From Affinibrenneria salicis (GTDB lineage Bacteria > Pseudomonadota > Gammaproteobacteria > Enterobacterales > Enterobacteriaceae): a stretch of 64,000 bases of DNA. The position numbers were made by a program, and so were the translations under genes. Position 1 is the first letter of the stretch. Each line of letters begins with the position of its first letter. The DNA lies in NCBI RefSeq assembly GCF_008710095.1, contig NZ_VYKJ01000006.1, positions 248,001 to 312,000 on the forward strand, in the 5' to 3' direction. Shown one piece after another: positions 9,630-19,075 of this stretch. The notes below the pieces were generated by a model, which saw nothing but the letters and a program-made list of their open reading frames with translations, did not search any database and was not told the DNA's origin.

Positions 9630-10655
9630 ATGAAAAATAATAAATCTGATGAATGCGTCGATCGTCAGCGGCGGCAATTAATGAAATGGTCGGCGCTCAG
9701 CGCCGGCGCGATAGCGTTAAGCAGTCTGATCCCCGGCATGGCGCTGGCGGCGGGCGAGGAGGAGATCCGCATCGGTTACTGGCCGATCGTCGGCGGTCTG
9801 CCGCTTTACGTTGGGGTAGAGCGCGGTTTCTTTAAAGAGGCGGGGTTAAACGTGCGGGCCGTGAAATTCGCCAGCCCGCAGCAGATCGTCGAAGGGATGA
9901 TCACCGGCCGTATCCACGGCTGCGCCAACGGAACGGCTACCGGCGCGCTGGGATTGGGCGCCATCACGTCGCCCGGCCTGTTTAAGATCATCTGTTCGAA
10001 TCCTTCCAACCACAACATGGTGCTGGATGAATTTTTGGTGCCGCTCAACAGCCAGGTGAAGTCGATCGCCGAACTGAAGGGCAAACGCATCGCCTGCGGC
10101 CCCGGCATTCAGAACGTGGTGATGACCAAAATCATTCTGGAAAAAAATGGCTTCAGCGCGGATGAACTGCGCGTTACCGAACTGCCGGTCGGCCAACATG
10201 TCGCCGCGCTGGCCGCCGGCCAGATCGACGGCGTTTACACACTGGAGCCCACCGGTACGGTCGGCCGGCTGAAAGGGCTGGCGCGCACGCTGGAAATCGG
10301 GGTGATTTCGCGCTATGTGCTCGGCAATGCCGATGCGCCGTGGTTTGGCGGCGCCGCCGCGTTAAACAGCCAGTTTATCGCCAGTCGGGCGCAGGAGGCG
10401 CGGACCTTTACCCAGGCCTACGCGCGCGCGGTGCAGTTTATTCAGCAGCAGCCGGATGCCGCGCGCGAGCACATCACGGGCTATACCAGCATCGAAGCCT
10501 CGCTGAGCAAGGAGGTTCCGCTGCCGGGATTCGTGATGTATGACGAGCTGAAAGGCGACAATCTGGTCTGGTTCCAGAAATTCTATGATGTGTTCACCGA
10601 AAGAAAAATCTTTCGGCAGCCGGTTGATGTCGGCAGCCTGATTTACCAGGCCTGA
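9630..10655 (+). CDS. ABC transporter substrate-binding protein, NMT1/TauA-like, Tat-exported
   Basis: 341 residues from ATG 9630, chosen over ATG 9618 because a GGGGAAAAG purine tract precedes it. The leader has a twin-arginine motif QRRQLMKW followed by a hydrophobic stretch and an ALA/AG cleavage region near residue 38, indicating Tat export. The mature part is a periplasmic-binding type 2 fold (NMT1/THI5-like, as in nitrate/sulfonate/taurine systems): GYWPIVGGLPLYVG, then KGKRIACGPGIQN. The substrate is unknown. It opens a three-gene operon with the permease and ATPase that follow, behind a sigma54-type promoter. The neighbouring kinase and amide genes suggest an organic nitrogen substrate. 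Confidence 0.85.
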   Translation: MKNNKSDECVDRQRRQLMKWSALSAGAIALSSLIPGMALAAGEEEIRIGYWPIVGGLPLYVGVERGFFKEAGLNVRAVKFASPQQIVEGMITGRIHGCANGTATGALGLGAITSPGLFKIICSNPSNHNMVLDEFLVPLNSQVKSIAELKGKRIACGPGIQNVVMTKIILEKNGFSADELRVTELPVGQHVAALAAGQIDGVYTLEPTGTVGRLKGLARTLEIGVISRYVLGNADAPWFGGAAALNSQFIASRAQEARTFTQAYARAVQFIQQQPDAAREHITGYTSIEASLSKEVPLPGFVMYDELKGDNLVWFQKFYDVFTERKIFRQPVDVGSLIYQA

Positions 10656-10671
10656 TTGAGGAGCCCTGATT

Positions 10672-11436
10672 ATGCGTCAACACTGGACTACCAAATTTCT
10701 CCCCGTCGTCGGCCCGGTATTGCTGTTTCTGTTCTGGCAACTGGCGGTCAGCGCCAAATGGCTGAACCCGATATTGCTGCCTTCTCCCATCGAAACGCTG
10801 GGCTATATGTTCCAGTCCTTCGCCGATGCGGGCATGCGTACGGATATCGGCGCCACGCTGTACCGCACGCTGACGGCGTTTATATTCGCGGCGCTGATCG
10901 GCGTACCGCTCGGCGTTATCCTCGGCAGTAATGAAAAGATTTACCGCAGCCTGGAATTTCTGATCGATTTCTTTCGTTCCACGCCGTCTTCCGCGCTGAT
11001 CCCGCTGTTTTTGTTGATCTTCGGCATTACCGACGCCAATAAGATCGCCATTTCGGCCTTCGCGGCGGTGCTGGTGATCCTGTTCAACAGCGCTTATGGC
11101 GTGATGAATGCGAAGAAGACCCGGCTGATGGCGGCCAAAGTCATGGGCATTTCCCGCTGGCATATTTTTAAAGACATCATGCTGCTGGAAAGCCTGGCGC
11201 AGACCTTCGTCGGGTTGCGCACCGGCGTTTCGATGGCGCTGGTGATTGTCATTGTGGCCGAAATGTTTATCGGCTCCGAAACCGGGCTGGGACACCGTAT
11301 CATCGACGCCCAGCAGGTGTTTAATATTCGCGATATGTACGCGTCGATCTTAATTACCGGCGCGCTGGGATATTTGCTTAACGTACTGTTTTTAATCGTC
11401 GAAAAAAGAATTGTTCACTGGAGTGGCAAAGCATGA
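10672..11436 (+). CDS. ABC transporter permease (SsuC/TauC family)
   Basis: 254 residues with about six transmembrane helices. The binding-protein-dependent permease EAA-like loop is seen as AAKVMGISRWHIFKDIMLLES near residues 145-165. The family is that of nitrate/sulfonate/taurine permeases. GAGGAGCC precedes the ATG, 16 bp after the binding protein stop. It overlaps the next gene by 4 bp, so the three genes form one translationally coupled transporter. Confidence 0.88.
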   Translation: MRQHWTTKFLPVVGPVLLFLFWQLAVSAKWLNPILLPSPIETLGYMFQSFADAGMRTDIGATLYRTLTAFIFAALIGVPLGVILGSNEKIYRSLEFLIDFFRSTPSSALIPLFLLIFGITDANKIAISAFAAVLVILFNSAYGVMNAKKTRLMAAKVMGISRWHIFKDIMLLESLAQTFVGLRTGVSMALVIVIVAEMFIGSETGLGHRIIDAQQVFNIRDMYASILITGALGYLLNVLFLIVEKRIVHWSGKA

Positions 11437-12251
11437 CTGAACTTCGCACACGACAAACGCGTGATGCCGGCTCGACCTCGCCGCAGTACCCGGCGCCGAA
11501 TACGCACGTGACCATCCGAGGGCTGAACAAATCTTTTGCCGGTCAGCCGCTGTATACCGACTTAAATCTGGATCTGCCGCGCGGCAAGATCGTCTCGATC
11601 TTCGGCCCGAACGGCTGCGGCAAATCGACGCTGATGAATATGATCGCCGGCCTGATCCCGCTGGACAGCGGCGAAATTCTGTTCGACGGCAAGACGCTGG
11701 CGGATACCACCATCGGCTATGTGTTTCAGAACTACCGCGACGCGCTGTTTCCGTGGATGAGCGCGTGGAAAAATATCGCCTATCCGCTGGTGCGCAGCGG
11801 TATGAGCCAGGCGGCGGTAAAACAGCGGATGGATGAGCTGATCGCGATGTTCGATATCCGATTCGATCTGCTGCGTTATCCCTATGAACTGTCGGGCGGC
11901 CAGCAGCAGACCGTGTGTATCATGCGCGCGCTGGCGACCGGTCCGGAGGTGATGTTCCTCGACGAACCGTTCTCCGCGCTGGATTTTGAAATGACGCTGT
12001 TTATCCGCGATAAGCTGCAGGAAGTGCAATTGGCGACCGGCGTCACTATGGTGATTGTTTCGCACGATCTGGAAGATGCGGTGTTTCTGGCGGATGAGAT
12101 CCTGCTGCTGACCCGGCGGCCGACCCAGGTGGCGGAAATCGTGCCCTTCGATTTGCCGCGTCCGCGCGGCGCCGAGGCGATGAGCGACCCGGAATTTATC
12201 CGGGTCAAGGCCCATACGCTGGCGGTCTTTAAACGGGAGATGGCGGCCTGA
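11433..12251 (+). CDS. ABC transporter ATP-binding protein (SsuB/TauB family)
   Basis: 272 residues. Walker A GPNGCGKST, the Q-loop VFQNYRDALFPW, signature LSGGQQQTV (an unusual but functional-looking variant of LSGGQ), Walker B VMFLDEPFSALD and the H-loop VSHDLEDAV are all present. It energises import with the upstream permease. Its ATGA start overlap gives coupling. The gene ends about 65 bp from the convergent response regulator. Confidence 0.9.
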   Translation: MTELRTRQTRDAGSTSPQYPAPNTHVTIRGLNKSFAGQPLYTDLNLDLPRGKIVSIFGPNGCGKSTLMNMIAGLIPLDSGEILFDGKTLADTTIGYVFQNYRDALFPWMSAWKNIAYPLVRSGMSQAAVKQRMDELIAMFDIRFDLLRYPYELSGGQQQTVCIMRALATGPEVMFLDEPFSALDFEMTLFIRDKLQEVQLATGVTMVIVSHDLEDAVFLADEILLLTRRPTQVAEIVPFDLPRPRGAEAMSDPEFIRVKAHTLAVFKREMAA

Positions 12252-12315
12252 CCGTCTGGCGCCCGGCGTGGATGCGCCGGCCGCGCCGGCGGGTTCGCGT
12301 TTAGCGCGCGGCGGA

Positions 12316-13218
12316 TCAGTTCAGTACCCTGAGCGTCAGTGCGGCGGCGGAGGTACGGTTGTCCACGTCCAGTTTTCGGAAGATCTGTTCCAGATGTTTA
12401 TTCACGGTGCGCGGGCTGAGGGCCAGAATCTGGCCGATTTCCCGATTGGTTTTGCCGCGCGAGATCCACAGCATCACTTCCGACTCGCGCAGCGTCAGCG
12501 CGAAATTTTTGCGCAGAATCGCGGTTTCATCATCCGGTTGCTCCATCTCCTCCAGCCTTAACAGGTATTCGCCCTTTTCGGTGCGTCGGGAGAGGTAAAT
12601 GCGCAGCGCGGGCGAAAGGTGCGCCAGCGCCAGCGGCTGCGCGCCGTTGGGCGCGCTGCTCAGCCAGGCGAGTAAGCGGATGACGAAGTCTTTGTCCGGC
12701 GTGAAGGCGCGATCGCAGCACTGCTCCAGCAGGCGCCATGAATGCGGCGTGGCCCACAGCAGCTGGCCGCGCGCGCTGAAGGCGCAGGTCAGTTGGCCGA
12801 CCGAGTCCAGCGCGTTGTAGGCGCTGGACGTCAGCTGCGAGTTATGCAGGTGGGTGCGCATTCTGGCCAGCAGCTCTTCGATGCGAATCGGCTTCACCAC
12901 ATAATCGACCACGCCGACATCGAACGCATTGACGACGTCTTTGGTGTCGCACAGTCCGGTCATAAAGATGATCGGCGTATGGCGCAGCGTTGGATTCTGG
13001 TGCATTTTCCTGCTGGTTTCGAATCCGTCCAGATGCGGCATAACGGCGTCCATCAGGATAATATTGGGGATAATCTGCTGCGTAATCGCCAGCGCCTGAG
13101 CGCCTTCCAGCGCCACCAGCACGGTGAAACCGGCGTCGTCCAGATTATCGTTCAGCATACTGACGGTATTGATATCGTCATCAACAATCAATACGGTGGG
13201 TTTGTCATTGCGGGACAT
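12316..13218 (-). CDS. Response regulator with LuxR-type DNA-binding domain
   Basis: 300 residues from ATG 13218, chosen because GGAG lies just upstream and the receiver begins immediately after (PTVLIVDDD). The receiver spans about residues 8-120 with the phospho-acceptor Asp57 in ILMDAVMPHLDG and the conserved Lys in YVVKPIR. A central linker of about 100 residues has no clear motif. The C-terminus is a GerE/LuxR helix-turn-helix (LTLRESEVMLWISRGKTNRE, ends near residue 298). It overlaps the hybrid kinase gene by 14 bp, so the two are a cognate pair. Probable targets are the divergent amide transporter operon and perhaps the ABC operon that converges on it. Confidence 0.9.
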   Translation of the reverse strand: MSRNDKPTVLIVDDDINTVSMLNDNLDDAGFTVLVALEGAQALAITQQIIPNIILMDAVMPHLDGFETSRKMHQNPTLRHTPIIFMTGLCDTKDVVNAFDVGVVDYVVKPIRIEELLARMRTHLHNSQLTSSAYNALDSVGQLTCAFSARGQLLWATPHSWRLLEQCCDRAFTPDKDFVIRLLAWLSSAPNGAQPLALAHLSPALRIYLSRRTEKGEYLLRLEEMEQPDDETAILRKNFALTLRESEVMLWISRGKTNREIGQILALSPRTVNKHLEQIFRKLDVDNRTSAAALTLRVLN

Positions 13219-16200
13219 GTTTTTTCTCCAGAACGTCCAGCTCCGCCACAATGTTCTCGAAGCGAAAGCGGCTGGCCAGCATATCAAGCGTTTCCGCATC
13301 CCGGCTGGCCAGTTTTTCTTCCCTTACCATTTGCGTCAGGACCTCGCGAAAGCCTTTGGCATAGCCCAGTCTGGCGGCGCCGCGCAGCGCTGCCAGATCT
13401 TCCTGCGATAGCGAACGGCGGGCGCTGAGCGCGGGCGTCGCCGGCCGGTGATCCGCCGCGCGCACCCATTCGATGTTGAGCATTTCGCCCAGATTATCGA
13501 GCAGGACGGGCATGCGGATCGGTTTCACCTGATAGCGAATCTCGCCCGGATTCTTGATGTGCCGCCATTTGCCTTCATCCGCTTCGGCGGAGATCATCAA
13601 TACCGGCTGGTTCTGCCCGCGCGTCCTGAGTTCGCTTAACAGCGTCCAGCCGTCCATGTCCGGCATCGCCACGTCGAGCAGCAACATGTCGAACACCCGT
13701 TGTCCGACCATCGCCAGGCAGGCGCGCGCGTCGCCGGCCTGCGCGAGGCTGAAGCCCAGCGGAGTCAGGGCGTCCTGCATAAGCTGGCGGTGCGACTGGT
13801 CATCATCGACGATCAGCAGTGTTTTGCCGGGGCCGTGATAGTGGGTGATGCGGCTGGGTTCGTTTTTTTTGTAACTGGCGCCGCTGTGGCTGGGCAGCAT
13901 AATGCTGAGCCGGAAGCGGGTGCCGGCGCCGCGGATACTCTCTACCTGCAGATCGCCGCCGAGGATATAGGTCAACAGGCGGGTGATGGTCAGCCCCAGT
14001 CCGGTGCCGTTGCGGCCCGCGTCGTGGCTGATGCGCTCAAACGGCCTGAAAATGCGCTCCAGATCGGCTTTATCGATGCCTACGCCGGTATCGTCGACCG
14101 AGAAGAACGCTACCTCGCTGCGGTACTGGAAGTCGAGCGTGACGCCGCCGCGGTCGGTGAATTTAATGGCGTTTGACAGCAGGTTGATTAATATCTGCCG
14201 CAGCCGACTCTCATCCGTCATCACCACGTCCGGCAGATAATGCGGGGCGTTATAGACAAACGTCAGTCCTTTGTCCTGCGCCTGCTGGCTGAACATTTCC
14301 ACCAGTTGCTGCATCATTTCGCCGATGCGCACCTCCTCGCGATGGATCTCCATTTTGCCGGCTTCGATCTTGGAGATATCCAGCAGCCCTTCAATCAGGC
14401 TGGCCAGATGTTCGCCGCTGCGCCGGATGACGCTGATGCCGCGGCGGCGCGGACGGGGAATATCTTCCGCGTTTTCCAGCAGTTGCGCGTAGCCCAGCAT
14501 GGCGTTGAGCGGCGTGCGCAACTCATGCGTGATGCCGGTCAGGTAGCGACTTTTAGCCTGGTTGGCCTCGTCGGCCGCTTCCATCGCCTGCTGCAGCTGT
14601 TTATCGGTGGCCTCGTGCGCGAGAATTTCTTTTAACAATCGTTCGCTCTGGAGCCGCAACTCATCCTGAGCCACCTGACGGCTTTTGTTGGTCAGAATGA
14701 ACAGCCAGGTGGTGATACCGGTCACGATGAGCAGAATAAAAAAGACTTTCCATAGCGCCGCCGCCAGCAGCGATTCCTGATCGACGAATTCGTCCTTCAT
14801 CTGCACGAAAATCAACAGCAGCAGGATGCCGATCACGCTGCTGAACAGACACAGGATGCTTAAAAAACTCCAGATTTTCGGGTCGATCTTTTTTAACCGG
14901 CGGTAAATTTTATTGCCGGGAAAGAGGCCGGCGATTTGCTCGGCGTAGTGCGCCTGAGGTTTACAGGCGTCGTTGCACTGTACGTCCAGCGAGCAGCAGA
15001 GCGAGCAAATGGCGCCCTGATAAAGCGGGCAGTAGCTCATTTCCGGTTTTTCAAAATGGTGGTTGCAAACGCAGCATTCGCTGGTTTCCACCGGCGTCGG
15101 CGGGCGGGCGAGATAAAATTTTCCGCGCGTATACCAGGCCAGCAGCGGGGCGAAGATAAAGGTCAGGCACAGAGAAAGCAGCGAGGCGAACACCTGCAGC
15201 GTATGGCCGAACCAACCCAGGCAGGCGCAGAGTCCGATGCCCAGCGAGAGCAGCATTGAGCCCATGCCGACCGGGTTGATGTCATACAGATAGGCGCGCC
15301 GGAATTCGATGCCGGCGGGGCGCAGGCCCAGCATTTTGTTGAGGGTCAGGTCGGCGACGACGGTGCCCAGCCAGGCGGTGGCCGCCACGGCGTAGATGCC
15401 GAGAATATCCTCGAAGACCCGATAGACGCCGAGCTCCATCAGCAGCAGGGCGATGCCGACGTTGAAGAACAGCCAGACGACGCGGCCCGGATGGCGATGC
15501 GTCAGGCGCAGAAAAAAATTGGACCAGGCGATCGAACCGGCGTAGGCGTTGGTGACGTTGATTTTTAGCTGCGACAGCACCACGAATATCCCGGTCAGCG
15601 CCAGCAGCCAGCCGGAGGAGTGCGTGACGTAGCTGAAGGCGACCAGATACATGTGGGTCGGCTCGCTGGCCAATTCGACGCCGAGCCCGTACCTGAAGGC
15701 CAGCACGGCCAGAAACGATCCCATCATAATCTTCAGCGCGCCGACCACAATCCAGCCAGGTCCGGCGGCGATCGCGCTTAGCCACCATTTCCACGGCTGA
15801 CGCCGCGTTTTCGCCGGCAGAAAACGCACCTGATCGACCTGTTCGCCGATCTGCGATACCAGCGAGAGCAGCACCGAGCAGACCGCGCCCAACTGCAGGA
15901 AGTCGAAGTGGTCGACAGCGGGGGAAAGCAGTCCCTGGAACGACGTCCAGCTGGAGAACGTGGCGATATCGGTGAGTAAGATCAGCACAAACGGCGTGAG
16001 CTGCAGAACCAGCCAGCATAGCTGGGTCCACTGCTGAAAGCGCGAGATAAAGGTAAAGCCGTAGGTGACCAGCGGGGTCACGATCAGCGAGCTGATCAGG
16101 TAGCCGACGTGCAGCGGCAGGCCGAACAGCAAATCCAGCGCCATCGCCATGATCGCCGCTTCGAGCGCGAAAAAGATAAAGGTGAACGACGCGTAAATCA

Positions 16201-16558
16201 ATGAGGTGACGGTGGAGCCGATGTAACCAAAACCGGCGCCGCGGGTCAGCAAATCGATATCCAGCCCATAGCGCGCCGCGTTAAGACTGATCGGCAGCGA
16301 CAGCAGGAATATGATCGCGCTGACCAGCAGCACGGCGAGCGCGACATAGTGAAAACCGTAGGACAGGGTCAGCGCGCCGCCGATCGCTTCGAGGGCGAGA
16401 AAGGTGATGGCGCTGAGCGCGGTGATCACCACCCGGCCGGCGCTCCAGCGTCGCGCCGCCTTCGGCGTATAGCGCAGGGCGTAATCTTCCAGCGTCTGGT
16501 TGGTGACCCATTGGTTGTACTGGCGTCGCGCCTGAAATGCTTTCTGTTGTGCCGTCAT
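13205..16558 (-). CDS. Hybrid histidine kinase with an NCS1 permease-like sensor domain
   Basis: 1117 residues from ATG 16558 (GAGAG upstream). Residues about 35-480 form a permease-like bundle of 11-12 helices resembling NCS1 cytosine/purine/allantoin transporters. A Cys/His knot follows (Cys495, 496, 498, 510, 518, 521, 522, 528, 532; His500, 501), a likely metal site. Two more helices (about 560-640) and a coiled coil lead to the HisKA domain with phospho-His678 in THELRTPLN. The HATPase domain (NLLSNAIKFTD, DTGVGI, GTGLGL) and a receiver (Asp962 in LLLDVAMPD) follow, with a helical tail of about 70 residues. It should sense a nitrogenous compound, by transport or binding, and signal to the regulator it overlaps. 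Confidence 0.9.
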   Translation of the reverse strand: MTAQQKAFQARRQYNQWVTNQTLEDYALRYTPKAARRWSAGRVVITALSAITFLALEAIGGALTLSYGFHYVALAVLLVSAIIFLLSLPISLNAARYGLDIDLLTRGAGFGYIGSTVTSLIYASFTFIFFALEAAIMAMALDLLFGLPLHVGYLISSLIVTPLVTYGFTFISRFQQWTQLCWLVLQLTPFVLILLTDIATFSSWTSFQGLLSPAVDHFDFLQLGAVCSVLLSLVSQIGEQVDQVRFLPAKTRRQPWKWWLSAIAAGPGWIVVGALKIMMGSFLAVLAFRYGLGVELASEPTHMYLVAFSYVTHSSGWLLALTGIFVVLSQLKINVTNAYAGSIAWSNFFLRLTHRHPGRVVWLFFNVGIALLLMELGVYRVFEDILGIYAVAATAWLGTVVADLTLNKMLGLRPAGIEFRRAYLYDINPVGMGSMLLSLGIGLCACLGWFGHTLQVFASLLSLCLTFIFAPLLAWYTRGKFYLARPPTPVETSECCVCNHHFEKPEMSYCPLYQGAICSLCCSLDVQCNDACKPQAHYAEQIAGLFPGNKIYRRLKKIDPKIWSFLSILCLFSSVIGILLLLIFVQMKDEFVDQESLLAAALWKVFFILLIVTGITTWLFILTNKSRQVAQDELRLQSERLLKEILAHEATDKQLQQAMEAADEANQAKSRYLTGITHELRTPLNAMLGYAQLLENAEDIPRPRRRGISVIRRSGEHLASLIEGLLDISKIEAGKMEIHREEVRIGEMMQQLVEMFSQQAQDKGLTFVYNAPHYLPDVVMTDESRLRQILINLLSNAIKFTDRGGVTLDFQYRSEVAFFSVDDTGVGIDKADLERIFRPFERISHDAGRNGTGLGLTITRLLTYILGGDLQVESIRGAGTRFRLSIMLPSHSGASYKKNEPSRITHYHGPGKTLLIVDDDQSHRQLMQDALTPLGFSLAQAGDARACLAMVGQRVFDMLLLDVAMPDMDGWTLLSELRTRGQNQPVLMISAEADEGKWRHIKNPGEIRYQVKPIRMPVLLDNLGEMLNIEWVRAADHRPATPALSARRSLSQEDLAALRGAARLGYAKGFREVLTQMVREEKLASRDAETLDMLASRFRFENIVAELDVLEKKHVPQ

Positions 16559-16689
16559 GCCCACTCTCTGCTGAACCTGCCGTTCGCTGTTGACAGCCTG
16601 ATGCGGGCGAAAGCAAGCAAATCTGGTGCCAGAAGACGTGTGCTCGCGCGCGCAAGGGTCAGCATGCCTGCGCGCCGGGCGTTCGCCTA

Positions 16690-16747
16690 TACGTCAAATG
16701 ACGTATTTTCTGCGTCAGTTGGCGCATTGCCGGCCTGAGCTGGCGCA
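16690..16747. promoter_or_regulatory. Three 7-2-7 operator-like repeats at 21-bp period
   Basis: In the divergent gap between the kinase and the amide transporter, TACGTCA-AA-TGACGTA (16690-16705) is a perfect palindrome. TGCGTCA-GT-TGGCGCA (16711-16726) is a near-palindrome of the same shape exactly 21 bp on. GGCCTGA-GC-TGGCGCA (16732-16747) is a weaker third unit a further 21 bp on. The two-turn phasing suggests cooperative dimers on one DNA face. The response regulator at 12316-13218 is the natural candidate; this is inference. Confidence 0.6.
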
Positions 16748-16803
16748 GCCCATGATGGAGGCGATTTCTCATTCGCGTCGTCTTTCAACACAGGGGTATG
16801 CAT

Positions 16804-18081
16804 ATGTTCAGTCAGTTTCAGCGCGGGATCGATACCGCGGCGTCCGGCTCCGCAGGACCGCGGTTTGCACCACATTTGCGCAGCGGCCTGCTGGCCGCCG
16901 CGCTATTCTCGGCGGCCGCGCAATTCGCCGTCGCCGCGCCGGCCGCTCAGGCGGTGAACAGCCAGGGGCTGGCGGTGACCGATACCAGCGTGAAGGTGGG
17001 CATCCTGCACTCGTCCACCGGGACGATGTCCATCAGCGAGACGGGCTCTATTCAGGCGGAAAAACTGGCCATCGACCAGATCAATCAGGCCGGCGGCGTG
17101 CTGGGGCGAAAGATTGAATATGTGCAGGAAGACGGCGCCAGCGACTGGCCTACCTTCGCCGAGAAGGCCCGCAAGCTGCTGGTCAGCGATAAGGTCGCCG
17201 CGATTTTCGGCGGCTGGACCTCGGCGTCGCGCAAGGCCATGCTGCCGGTGCTGGAGCAGTATAACGGCATGCTGTACTACCCCACCTTTTACGAAGGGCT
17301 GGAGCAGTCGCCGAATGTGATTTACACCGGTCAGGAAGCCACTCAGCAGATCATTTCCGGCATCGACTGGGTCGTGAAAAACAAGCAGGCGAAGACTTTC
17401 TATCTGCTCGGTTCGGACTACATTTGGCCGCGCACCGCCAATAAAATCGCTCGCCACCATATCGAGAAGCTGGGGCTGAAAGTGATTGGCGAGGAGTATT
17501 ACCCGCTCGGCAATACGCAATTCAATTCGGTGATTAACAAGATCAAGCTGAAAAAGCCCGACGTCATCTATGCGATTGTCGTCGGCGGCTCGAACGTCGC
17601 CTTCTATAAACAGCTGAAGGCGGCCGGCATCGACATGAGCAAAGAGAAACCGCTGCTGCTGACGATCTCGGTAACGGAGGATGAGATTCGCGGTATCGGC
17701 GGCGAGAATATCGCCGGCGCCTATGCGTCGATGAAGTACTTCCAGAGCCTGGACAACCCGGCCAATAAAGCCTTTGTCGCGGCGTTTAAGCAGCGCTATG
17801 GCGACGACATGGTGATCGGCGACGTAACCCAGGCCGCCTGGCTCGGGCCGTGGCTGTGGAAGGCGGCGGTGGAGAAGGCCGGCTCCTTCGACATCGATAA
17901 AGTGCGAGCGGCGTCGCCGGGCATTGAAATCAAAGAGGCGCCCCAGGGCTACGCCCGCATCCACGAAAACCACCATCTGTGGTCTAAAACCGTCATTGGC
18001 CGCGCGCGGACGGACGGTCAGTACGATGTGATCTACCAGACGCCGGAACTGATCGAACCTAATCCTTTCCCGAAAGATTAA
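16804..18081 (+). CDS. urtA: Urea/short-chain amide ABC transporter, substrate-binding protein
   Basis: 425 residues; ATG 16804 lies 7 nt after AGGGG and is preferred over 16798. An N-terminal export signal (hydrophobic stretch around residues 28-48, ending AAPAAQA) precedes a type I periplasmic-binding fold of the UrtA/FmdD/AmiC kind: VGILHSSTGTMSISE, GGWTSASRK, YYPTFYEGLEQSPNV and the AYASMKYF strand. Members bind urea, formamide or acetamide. It begins a six-gene run ending with formamidase, so formamide or another short amide is at least as likely a ligand as urea. No urease genes are nearby. The symbol marks the family, not a proven substrate. Confidence 0.88.
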   Translation: MFSQFQRGIDTAASGSAGPRFAPHLRSGLLAAALFSAAAQFAVAAPAAQAVNSQGLAVTDTSVKVGILHSSTGTMSISETGSIQAEKLAIDQINQAGGVLGRKIEYVQEDGASDWPTFAEKARKLLVSDKVAAIFGGWTSASRKAMLPVLEQYNGMLYYPTFYEGLEQSPNVIYTGQEATQQIISGIDWVVKNKQAKTFYLLGSDYIWPRTANKIARHHIEKLGLKVIGEEYYPLGNTQFNSVINKIKLKKPDVIYAIVVGGSNVAFYKQLKAAGIDMSKEKPLLLTISVTEDEIRGIGGENIAGAYASMKYFQSLDNPANKAFVAAFKQRYGDDMVIGDVTQAAWLGPWLWKAAVEKAGSFDIDKVRAASPGIEIKEAPQGYARIHENHHLWSKTVIGRARTDGQYDVIYQTPELIEPNPFPKD

Positions 18082-18137
18082 TCCGTGCGGCTCTCCGCCA
18101 TCGGCGGAGAGCGTTAATCCGCGCCAGGGGAGTTGCC

Positions 18138-19061
18138 ATGTTCAGTGAGTATAGTTTTGCCGATTTAGCCTCGATCTTCGTGATGCAGGGGTTTTCGGGG
18201 CTGAGTTTGTTCGCCGTTTTTGTCCTGATGTCGCTTGGCCTGGCGATCATTTTCGGCCAGATGGGCGTGATTAATATGGCGCACGGGGAGTTTATGATCC
18301 TCGGCGCCTATGTGACCTGGCTGACGCAGCATCTGTTTTTACGTTTTATGCCGTCGCTGTTCGCCGGTTACTTTTTTGTCGCCATTGCGCTGGCCTTTCT
18401 TTGCGCCGCGCTGCTGGGCGCGTTGATCGAGCGGGTTCTGATTCGCCATCTTTACCACCGTCCGCTGGATACCCTGCTGGCGACCTGGGGGCTGAGCCTG
18501 ATTTTACAGCAGACTTATCGTTCGCTGTTTGGCCCACGCGAAGTGGGGGTGGAACTGCCTGACTGGCTTATGGGGTCGTATTCGTTCGGCGACAACATCG
18601 AAATCCCGATCAACGGCGTGTTCGTGATGTGCCTGACGGCGGCGATCACCGCCATGGTCGGCTGGCTGATGTATCGCTCCTCCTGGGGTATCCGGGTACG
18701 CGCGGTGGTGCTCAACCGGGCGATGGCCGCTGCGGTCGGCATTAATACGGCGCAGGTCGATAACCGCACCTTTGCGCTGGGCTGCGGCATCGCCGGCATC
18801 GCCGGCAGCGCCTTCACCATGATCGGCTCCACCGGGCCGACGGCCGGCCAGCAGTACATTGTGGATACTTTCCTCGTGGTGGTGTTCGGCGGCGCGCAAA
18901 GTTTGCTGGGCACCATCGCCTCCGCTTTCGCCATTTCTCAGTCGCAGTCGACGCTGGAATTCTTCCTGAGCGGATCGATGGCGAAAGTCATCGCCTTACT
19001 TATCGTGGTCGCGATCCTGATGTTGCGTCCTCAGGGGCTGTTCGCCCGCCGCGTGCGTTAA
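18138..19061 (+). CDS. urtB: Urea/short-chain amide ABC transporter, permease UrtB type
   Basis: 307 residues with about eight transmembrane helices of the branched-chain-amino-acid (LivH) permease family. MGVINMAHGEFMILGAYV near residues 40-60 is the diagnostic motif, and GCGIAGIAG lies later. It is the short form of UrtB, without the periplasmic N-terminal extension seen in some bacteria. GGGGAG precedes the ATG 56 bp after the binding protein; the next permease follows after 14 bp. Confidence 0.88.
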   Translation: MFSEYSFADLASIFVMQGFSGLSLFAVFVLMSLGLAIIFGQMGVINMAHGEFMILGAYVTWLTQHLFLRFMPSLFAGYFFVAIALAFLCAALLGALIERVLIRHLYHRPLDTLLATWGLSLILQQTYRSLFGPREVGVELPDWLMGSYSFGDNIEIPINGVFVMCLTAAITAMVGWLMYRSSWGIRVRAVVLNRAMAAAVGINTAQVDNRTFALGCGIAGIAGSAFTMIGSTGPTAGQQYIVDTFLVVVFGGAQSLLGTIASAFAISQSQSTLEFFLSGSMAKVIALLIVVAILMLRPQGLFARRVR

Positions 19062-19075
19062 CCAGGAGCCGTAAG

